Origin: Lentinula raphanica
Lineage: Eukaryota > Basidiomycota > Agaricomycetes > Agaricales > Omphalotaceae
Direction of reading: 5' to 3'
Assembly (NCBI GenBank): GCA_027919835.1
Contig: JANVFP010000007.1
Location: forward strand, 868,001-932,000
Length of the DNA stretch: 64,000 bases
Made by a program: the position numbers and the translations under genes. Shown here in pieces: positions 55,662 to 64,000 of the stretch. Numbering within the stretch: position 1 is the stretch's first letter; the number at the start of each line of letters is the position of its first letter. The notes beneath the pieces were generated by a model that saw nothing but the letters and a program-made list of their open reading frames with translations, made no database searches and was not told where the DNA came from.

Positions 55662-56755
55662 TGCGGTATGAGCTGGTTACTTTAGCTGTTGCCAAGATCG
55701 TCAATGACTATAGGTCGCACGATGGAATGGGTATTTACCTTGGAGGTTTTTATTGTAAGTCTGTGCCTTGTAACTTGTATAAGCTGTTTATTGGTAGAAG
55801 AGTGCTCTGAAGCATTTTGAACCAACAGGCCTTCTTTATATATGTGTTCTTCGAAATATACTTGATCTAGGGACTCAAAGGGGCTGGCACAATGTTTTGC
55901 CAGAGAGTTACCTTAGAATCATCAAGCCGCATTCTGAAAAGCGCTGCTTGCTGATGATCATGTATGTTTTTCCGTATATCCAGGCTGATATGTGGTAATA
56001 GAAGCTGGTACAAGAATCTGAATCAACCATCAATCTTTTATTAATAATACTGGTAGATGCAAGTGCTTCTGCGCAGCTACTGAACCTCTCATCAACACAA
56101 ATATACCACCCAATTATGGGGTGAAAGTCAGGTTAACGGGCGCTGACCATGGCCATCTGTCAATCTTTTGTTGATAGATGAGAATGATCTTTATCTTTCT
56201 AGTATGTATGCTCTTATCAACATATTGAAGTTCAGGAGAATTCCAAGAAGCGGCTGATGTTCCCTACCCAAGGCCGACTTCCCTTGGACTATGGACAAAT
56301 GGGATTTAGTGATGTCCGTGAGATGAATGAAAAGAAGATGGAGGTACATAGGCGTCTCAGGAAGGAGTTGATTATCATGCTACTATGAGTGATTGAAAAA
56401 AGGCATAGTACGTAGGTCCTAGAATTGGGGTCAGTTTTGGGTGTCAGATATGTCCACAGTTTGTTATCCAGCATGAGTACGAAGGGAATCAAAAAAGGTG
56501 TACTAGTAGGTACGGGGATTAAGGCATGACTTTGTCTCACACTCTCATTATTGTAGTCTTTTGTTTGATGAGTAGCTCAATGTTCATGTTCAAACCTTAT
56601 TTTTGATCCTGTTTATTGCTGTTTTGTTCCCTTTTGACCTTGTTCTGTTTTGACATAATCTTTCTGTCCTATTCTGCTTGCATTACAAGTACTTACATTA
56701 CACACTACAAATTGCTATATAGTGTTCTCCTTCCTCTCTTCCTCATGGACAATAT
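55662..56755. other. Intergenic, possible decayed gene fragment
   Basis: Contains the upstream region of the 59-aa gene. At about 56218-56387 (+) a frame reads MGFSDVREMNEKKMEVHRRL, faintly like the helix-C region of a cytochrome P450; this is too weak to call. Confidence 0.35.
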
Positions 56756-56960
56756 CCCCACCATCCTTGGCTTTTAACCACTACCCTGCAAATTGTTATC
56801 TGCACCATATTGAAGAAGATATTCATTGTTCAACAACATCTTTCCAGATACTGCTGCTGCAATTGCAGTCTGAATATGACTACTCTCCAAATTGATATTT
56901 GCACTATGTTGGAGAAGATATTCAAGAACATCTTGCTGACCTTCAGAGGCTGCTATGTAA
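56756..56960 (-). pseudogene. Decayed ankyrin tail of NLR-B
   Basis: Beyond the present NLR-B stop the sequence still encodes about two degenerate ankyrin units (HSANINLESSHIQTAIAAAV-like, then LLQYGADNNLQ) in a shifted frame with indels and stops. It then matches the 3' flank of NLR-A (CCATGAGGAAG, then ACACTATATAG). The C-terminus was eroded by small lesions rather than by a transposon. Confidence 0.65.
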
Positions 56961-59900
56961 TTACAGTTGCATAATAGTCACTTTAAAATTTTTATCTCCA
57001 CCATGTTGGACAAGATATTCAAAAACATTTTGGTGACCTCTAAATGCTGCCGCTGCAATTGCAGTTCCATAACAGCCACTTTCCAAATTGATATCTGCAC
57101 CATGTTGGACAAGATATTCAACAATATCTTGGTGACCTTCTGAGGCTGCTGCTGCAATTGCAGTTCCAAAATCACCACAATGAGAATTGATATCTGCACC
57201 ATGTTGAACAAGATATTCAATAACATCTTGGTGACCTCCAAATGCTGCCGCTGCAATTGCAGTTCCATAATAGCCACCCTGCAAATTGATATCTGCACCA
57301 TGTTGGACAAGATATTCAACAATATCTTGGTGACCTCTAGATGCAGCTGCTGCAATTGCAGTTCCAAAATGACCACCCTGCAAATTGATATCTGCACCAT
57401 GTTGAACAAGATATTCAACAATATCTTGATAACCCCTAAATACTGCCACTGCAATTGCAGTTCCAAACCGACCACCCTGCAAATTGATATCTGCACCATG
57501 TTGGAAAAGATATTCAACAACATCTTGGTAACCTTCAGAGGCTGCTGCTGCAATTGCAGTGCCATAATAGCCACCCTGCAAATTGATATCTGCACCATGT
57601 TGAAGAAGATATTCAACGACATCTTGGTGACCTTCTGAGGCTGCTGCTTCAATTGCAGTTCCATAAAAACCACTCTGAAAATTGATATCTGCACCATGTT
57701 GGACAAGATATTCAACAATATATTGGTAACCTCCAAATGCTGCTGCTGCAATTGCAGTTCCAAAATGACCACCCTGCAAATTAATATTTGCACCACTTTG
57801 AAGAAGATATTCAACAATATCTTGGTAACCTCTAGATGCAGCTGCTGCAACTGCAGTTCCAAAATGACCACTCTGCGAATTGACATCTGCACCATGTTGG
57901 ACAAGATATTCAACAATATCTTGGTGACCTCTAGATGCAGCTGCTGCAATTGCAGTTCCAAAATGACCACTCTGCAAATTGATATCTGCACCATGTTGGA
58001 GAAGATATTCAACAATATCTTGGTGACCCCACAGTGCTGCTGCTACAATTGCAGTTCCAAACCGACCACCCTGCAAATTGATATCTGCACCATGTTGGAC
58101 GAGATATTCAACAATATCTAGGTGACCTCTAGAGGCTGCTCCTGTAATTGCAGGTCTAAAATTGCCACCCTGCAAATTGATATCTACACCATGTTGGACA
58201 AGATAACCAACAATATCTTGGTGACCTTCAGCGACTGCTGCAGCAAATACAGTTCCCAAATGACTACTCTCCAAATTGGTATCTGCACCATGTTCAAGAA
58301 GATATCCAACAACATCTTGGTGACCTCTAGATGCTGCTGCTGCAATTGCAGTTCCAAAAACACCACCCTGCAAATTGATATCTGCACCATGTTGGACAAG
58401 ATATTCAACAACATCTTGGTGGCCTCTAGATGCAGCTGCTGCAATTGCAGTTCCAAAATGACCACCCTGCAAATTGATATCTGCACCATGTTGGAGAAGA
58501 TATTCAACAATATCTTGGTGACCTCTAGATGCTGCTGCTGCAATTGCAGTTCCAAAATCACCACCCTGCAGATTGATATCTGCACCATGTTGAAGAAGAT
58601 ATTCAACAACATCTTGGTGACCTTCTGAGGCTGCTGCTGCAATTGCAGTTCCAACATCACCACTCTGAAAATTGATATCTGCACCATATTGGACAAGATA
58701 TTCAACAATATATTGGTAACCTCCAAATGCTGCTGCTGCAATTGCAGTTCCAAAATGACCACCTTGCAAATTAATATCTGCACCACTTTGAAGAAGATAT
58801 TCAACAATATCTTGATGACCCCAAACTGCTGCTGCTGCAATTGCAGTCCCAAAATCACCACCCTGTAAATTAACATCTGCACCATGTTGAAGAATCAGTT
58901 CAACAATTTCTTTATTACCTTTCGCAGCAGCTGCTGTAATTGCAGTTCCATAATAGCCACCTTGCAAATTGACTTGTGCACCATGTTGAAGAACTAGCTC
59001 AACAATTTCTTTATGACCTTTAGCTGCTGCTGCTTGAACTACACTACCATAGAATCCACCCTGTGTATTGATATCTTTTGAAGTTAATGAAATATATTTC
59101 ATCTGAAACCTCCTGAACATACCTGAAAACAATTTATGATCATCAATCAAAACTCTTTTCATACATATTTTCAATCCATAGCATGCAGCAATATATAGGT
59201 TACTACATTCCACAAATGAAAATTGATTGTTCCCATCAACCTCAAATTCCCGAAAATTCTGTCTCCAGTTTTCCAACAATTCTTGTTCATTGCAAAGAAA
59301 TTTTTGAGTAAGTTGTATTGTGTCTTCACATGGAAATTCTTCTCTTTCATTATATTGACTATGCTTTGCCCAATATTCAGTTGCATACTGCTCAAATGTA
59401 ACAATATATTTATTTGTAACCCATTTAACATCACCCCATATAGGCTTGTACTCCCTCTGACTGAGAAGATAAATCAGACACATTTGACCTATAATATTGT
59501 GTGCCAGATGTGCATTGATATTTAACAACCTCCTTGTTTGACTATTATTGTGACTGGCTTGCAAGAAATCCTTAACAGATGCATGTGCAAGTTGGACAAT
59601 GTCCCTGTTATCTACAGTGACTAAAGTTGTATCAATGATTTTTTCTAATCCAACCAGCATTTTTGCATCTAAGTCAACTTGTTTTGATTCCAGATCAATA
59701 GAAAGTATAGGTGCAACTTGCCTCATGTAAAGAGGCTCAAATGCATATAAAACCCATGAGAGAATATATTGTGCCTCATCAGAGTAATCACTGTTTTCAC
59801 ATCTCTCAATAGCTTCAGAATATGTTTCCTCCAGATTTGAAGGTAACCTGTTCAATACTTTGCGTATCCTTCTTGTACTTGCACTATCTTTCAAAATTTG

Positions 59901-61131
59901 AAGTTGGCAGTCAATATAACGGAATCTATCAAATACTCAGGTTTTAGAGACTCAAATGAGATAGAAAACTCACCCTCCATCTGCCTTTTCCATCAAGGTT
60001 GTTTGAATCTCAGTATTTAAAACTATGCTTTCAAATGATATTTTCTCCTTTAGAAAAATATCAATATCGTTATCAACATTGATGTTGTTTCTCAAAGAAA
60101 TTGTGGAGTACTTGGAGTATTCAGGCCTGTAATTGCGTGTTGAAAGCATGACACCACTAACCAACTCCAAGCTGGTGATTTTTACACAAAAGTCCCATAC
60201 ATCTTTTTCTTCTTTGCATTCATCTAATGCATCAATTATAACATAAACTTCATACTTCTTCTTAGCTAGGTCCTTTGTAATCTTCATCAATGTATCTTCT
60301 AATTCAGTATTAGTAGGCCTTGAATGAACAAGTCCATGTTTTGAAGATTTATGCAAGTGTTGTAATACAGGATGAATCTTTTGATCTTGAGAACCTAGTT
60401 GCAAAAGGAAGGATGATAATAATCCTTGAAAACTTGATTTTAATCCAGAATTATCCCGGGTATCAAAGTAATGATATATCATGAAAATTGGAAATGTTGC
60501 TTGTTTGAAACTTTGGATGATATTGGTACTAAGATGAAATTGATATTGTCAGAACTCAAGTATACTTATATGCAGTATGCAATTGACATACAGCAAGAAT
60601 GTTTTGCCTGACCCAGCTGCAATACAAGATTGAATACTCAAATTTGCATTATTATTTCAAATTCCTACCTTGACCTTGAATACACAATATACTGCCTTCC
60701 TCTTTCCATTTCAAATAAACAGGATCTTCCAAAATCCATTGACCTGTTCCAGCTACTTTTTTATTCCAAGCTGTAGCATAAGTGATGGAAGAATCTGGAG
60801 CAGCAAGCCAATCTTGAAGTTTTTTCTCTTCATCACTTGAGAGGGAGTCTGGAGATCATGATATTATCTTCCAGCAATAGTAGCATTGATATGGCACTTA
60901 CAATAGTAGTTCTTATACATATCTCTTTCTGCTACATTGAATTCCCCACCAGTGACTGTTACATTGTGTGCATGATTGAATATGCCACTATTCCCAAGTT
61001 CAATATATGCATAGATCACAGTCCACTTTGTGAAATTTACCTTTCTATATTCTGATCACTATTTCTGTGGATTTCTTGAATACTAATAGAGCCCAAAATA
61101 GAATGGTCATGATCTACCTTTGGTTTGGCAT
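56961..61131 (-). CDS. NLR-B: NACHT-ankyrin STAND protein with about 21 ankyrin repeats
   Basis: Exons 61118-61131, 61041-61082, 60902-60987, 60669-60848, 60592-60616, 59974-60528, 59123-59925, 56961-59074 (3,819 nt, 1,272 aa, phases consistent). Introns are 35, 53, 53, 52, 63, 48 and 48 nt. Short N-terminus with NVTVTGGEFNVAERDM. Walker A GQAGSGKT at 106-113 and NACHT Walker B VIIDALDEC-type at 212-220. A helical domain follows, then ankyrin units from residue 569 of the form FGTAIAAAASRGHQDIVEYL. The N-terminal and NACHT parts are very similar to NLR-A, but ankyrin units are more diverged among themselves. Promoter palindrome and TATA as in NLR-A. It ends in a frameshifted tail (KVTIMQL). 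It looks functional; expected to be a cytosolic innate-immunity or allorecognition-type receptor. Confidence 0.82.
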
Positions 61132-61210
61132 ATGGTACTTTGTTGACTCAATGGTAGTAGTGGAAGATAAGTGTTGATAGGAGAGAGTGGAAATGTATCG
61201 AAGTAAAAGC

Positions 61211-61262
61211 CCTTTTTATATCTGTACCTCATGAAAAAGCACCTGATCTTAAAAACAGGTGC
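61211..61262 (-). promoter_or_regulatory. NLR-B promoter: E-box palindrome and TATA box
   Basis: GCACCTG (61239-61245) and CAGGTGC (61256-61262) flank a 10-nt spacer. TATAAAAAGG on the minus strand lies at 61211-61220, about 80 nt before the ATG at 61131. Same layout as NLR-A. Confidence 0.6.
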
Positions 61263-64000
61263 TAAAATATTATATATATACATTCCATATCAGCCTCAAT
61301 CTCATATCTTGATTTATCAATTCAATAGGCTATATCGCAAGCGGGTCACTCGGAATGGCCTATCTCAATCGTACTATGTCGTCGTGTCAATGCTTTCCTC
61401 CTCAAGGCCTTATTCCCCATTCCCCCAATAACTATAACGTTGGAAAGTCAACCATTCTAGCTTCATCACTCCTCCCTCCCTCCTTGTCCACTTCAACTTG
61501 TCATTTTGAAGAAGAACAATTCTGAAACAAATTCACTGCCTATACTTGCATGTGTTGTGCTGTAGGAATGCAAGCAAGAAGAGCTTCATGATGACTCAGA
61601 GGAGCCTGAGGAAGAGGGGTATGAAGGGAGAGTTATGTTCAGAGTCTGGGAAATGAACGTACACGGTACACCTCTATTTTGCACACCTAGTGCACCGTTT
61701 GCCCTCTTCCCTCCCCCTCCACATCTTTGCCATGTCTTCTCAAATACTCTTCAATGTCCTCCTCAAAAACAACTCGACATTGTATCAACATTCGCTCGCA
61801 GTCATTCGCCTTTCCCGCTCCGGTATTGACGTTGAGACGTTGAGGGTTCACTGTCTGCGTCGGCTCACTCCATTGGCGACGAGCCCACTTCACTTGATGA
61901 ATCGGCTTATACAGCCTGTACTCGAGAGTTAGCTCGGGGTCTTGGATATCAAACAGGATATATCGATACATCTCCTTTCAAATCCTCCTACAATGCCCAT
62001 CCGAATCACTCCTCATCCATCTCGCACCTGTCAAACCCTTGCCGCTACCTCTGTCCCTCTTTTCACCTTTTTCCCCATGCGGACTCACGACGCTGTATAT
62101 CAACCATCGTATATCGTCAGAATTCCATCATCCCATTCTCCCCAATCCCTTTGATACTATTTGACCGATTTGTGTAGACGATTTAGAGCGGATCAACGCG
62201 TTAGTATGGGCTAAGGAGTGGCATACGTGTTGGATACGTCCAGGTCCAGTGTTTGAAGGACAGATGCGTTGAGTTTTGAGGCGATAGCGGAGATCGAGTC
62301 GATGGAACGAGACTAGTAGAGGTATCGGAGGAGCGTAAGGAAGGGAAGGGAGGAGAGTGGGTAAAGGTGTGAGACACAAGGATTTTTAGAAACTAGTTGG
62401 AGGTAACGTTACCTTCACCTTTTCTTTTCTCTTCATGCTTGGACTTACTTGACGTCCGTATCGCTCCTAGTAATTGACCTCCAAAACGACCTCTCAATCA
62501 TGTCGTTCCCTTTTCCCTGCCTCGAATATACACACCATTATCATCAACATTATCGAGGGCGGGGTATTGTGCGAGAAGGGCGTCGGGTTGGGATGTAGAT
62601 TGACCAGACGAGTCCAGGCTGGTTTCTTCCTTGCATCATCTATGAACAGTCGCTGAGTGATTCTTTTTATGGAGTTTGTGTCTGTATGAGCATGATACAC
62701 CTTGATTCGCGTACGAAAGTCCAGAGTAAAGAGAAGAGAAAGAAATTGGGCGCTAGTTTCTCTTCTTGAGACTTGGTGTCCTCTTGGGCGCTTGCTATAA
62801 AATTTCCACTTTGCCTTCGACTACCAGCGCCTTCGCCACCTTGGTCACCGTTTTGACTTGGTTTTCCGGCCGACGATGGATAAAACCGAGGGTAGAAACG
62901 AGTATGAAGAATATAGGGGAGAGGTCAAGTGTCAACAACGCGGCTGGCGAAGACTCAAGAGAATTCGGGAAAATAAGGCATGGGAAACCAAGAACGGACA
63001 AGAGAGGACGGAGACTCGAGTGAACGATTTTCCTTCAGCACCAGGAGAAGAAGCTTCAGATTGGGTACATCTTCGAAGAAGAAGACATTTGCATTGTTAC
63101 TTACACAAGCTCCAATATAGCTCGATCCTCACCGACACACCCATCCTGCTCGTTCTGCTTCGTGCTCCCAACCCGTCGGTGTGACCTACCAAACACAAGA
63201 CAAGCGCGTTTCCTCGACACTGGGATCCATCATGCACAATGGAAAGAACCAAAACCCTGCGTGCGCCTAGCTTACCATGCACGAGGAGTACAGCATTCGG
63301 AGCGATACGCTTCTCTTTACGACACAACCTCCTTCCTTCTCCATTTCCAGTCGTACCCTTACGCCACTCCATCTTCTTTGCTTCGATCTCCATCCCTCTT
63401 CCATTTCCCTTCAAAGCTATATCCTCCCCAGACGGACTCGGGAAGGGAGAACATCGACATGATGTATGTATATGATCAACAATCGTTGTTCTCCGAACTC
63501 TACCTCCTCTCTCCTTCCCCTTCAATTCTTCCCAACGAACTCTCGTAGACAATTCGCGTGCGGTTCCGGAGTACATCTCTGCTCACTTCTATCGCTCTCT
63601 GGGCAATAAGGAGCGGAGTTCCTGATTGTGGGACCATGGGTCGTACAGGAGGTGCCGCTCGTTTTGGAGGAGTAGCGGGAAGACTTGGTCAGATCATGAA
63701 TGGATCAGGTTCGGAACATCTGAGTTTCGAGGCGATAGCGCAGATAGTCAATAGCAAGATTGAAAGGCGTTGGAGGAGAATAGGGCAAGGGAGGATGAGA
63801 CGGGAGGGTGACGTAGGAGCGGGGTACAGATAAGACGATGTATGATATCTGAACTCTTCAAAGGTAGCGTTTTTTTCTCCCTTTTTTTCGTTGTTTTTTC
63901 TAACCTTTTTCGTCTCCAGTGTTTGAACATCACGACAATCTCTCTGTGAAGTCCTTCAACCTGTCACGCCTCGATTTCAACGACGATCCCTGTGTGAATT
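61263..64000. other. No supportable gene; CT-rich decayed sequence
   Basis: Many short frames on both strands without convincing structure. Recurring segments: GGTAACGTT..(intron-like) near 62400, GGTAGCGTTT.. to CTCCAG then TGTTTGAACATCACGAC near 63864-63935, and GAGGCGATAGCGSAGAT near 62278 and 63730. They point to two or more decayed copies of the same intron-bearing sequence. Confidence 0.35.

Noticed and set aside
56218..56387. Possible cytochrome P450 fragment
   Set aside because: Only a vague similarity around HRRL; no heme-binding Cys region or flanking exons.
61687..61971. Minus-strand 94-codon frame with ordinary composition
   Set aside because: No splice partner, no homology inside the window and no recognised motif; could be chance in decayed sequence.

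Overview
The window is nuclear DNA of a filamentous fungus, almost certainly a basidiomycete and probably an agaricomycete. The evidence is genes cut by many 45-90 nt GT..AG introns, a NACHT-ankyrin NLR family with several short introns, chromodomain Ty3/gypsy retrotransposons, one of which carries an antisense accessory gene, and small secreted proteins with dibasic sites. I see no rRNA, tRNA, CRISPR array or bacterial operon. I cannot name the species.

Layout. 1-995 (-) is the 5' part of a gene running off the left edge. 1372-2250 is half of a long inverted-repeat element; it abuts a hisC-like 3' fragment and a small GIY-YIG-type gene (2715-3103, -). 3.1-6.6 kb is mostly decayed, partly duplicated sequence. 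6925-15678 (+) is NLR-A, an eight-exon NACHT-ankyrin gene of about 2,799 codons with about 67 near-identical 99-bp ankyrin units. Its 3' end is cut by a 972-bp terminal-inverted-repeat element. 17.0-21.3 kb holds further mobile sequence, including a complete 2.65-kb inverted-repeat element. 21.4-24.1 kb holds a coiled-coil gene (-) and a WD40-like gene with a C-terminal membrane segment (+).

24682-35982 is an 11.3-kb gypsy chromovirus (gypsy-1) with 587-bp LTRs and a 5-bp target duplication. Its gag is split by a 2.63-kb inverted-repeat element, its pol carries a stop and a frameshift, and an antisense spliced accessory gene lies between pol and the 3' LTR. Gypsy-1 itself sits inside a minus-strand host gene, which also carries a 281-bp MITE. 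37.9-47.6 kb holds two paralogous four-exon genes for small secreted proteins, associated direct repeats, and a five-exon gene with an F-box-like segment and a nucleotidyltransferase-like segment. 47894-51955 is a second gypsy element (gypsy-2). Its 206-bp LTRs are identical, but its interior is scrambled and lacks the catalytic part of reverse transcriptase. 52-56.7 kb is mostly non-coding with one tiny spliced gene. 56961-61131 (-) is NLR-B, an intact-looking paralogue of NLR-A (1,272 aa, about 21 ankyrin units) in opposite orientation. 61.3-64 kb is decayed CT-rich sequence.

The main biological theme is a pair of mirror-oriented, repeat-hypervariable NLR immune-receptor-like genes. They share exon structure and a palindromic promoter element, and lie in a TE-dense accessory region with candidate secreted effectors. 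Four mobile insertions (gypsy-1, the inverted-repeat element in its gag, and two CATCAGG elements) landed inside reading frames, and removing each one on paper together with one target duplication rejoins the frame. That fixes element ends, target duplications and relative order. All splice models were derived by eye from GT/AG sites, reading-frame continuity and comparison of paralogues inside the window; no database search was possible.
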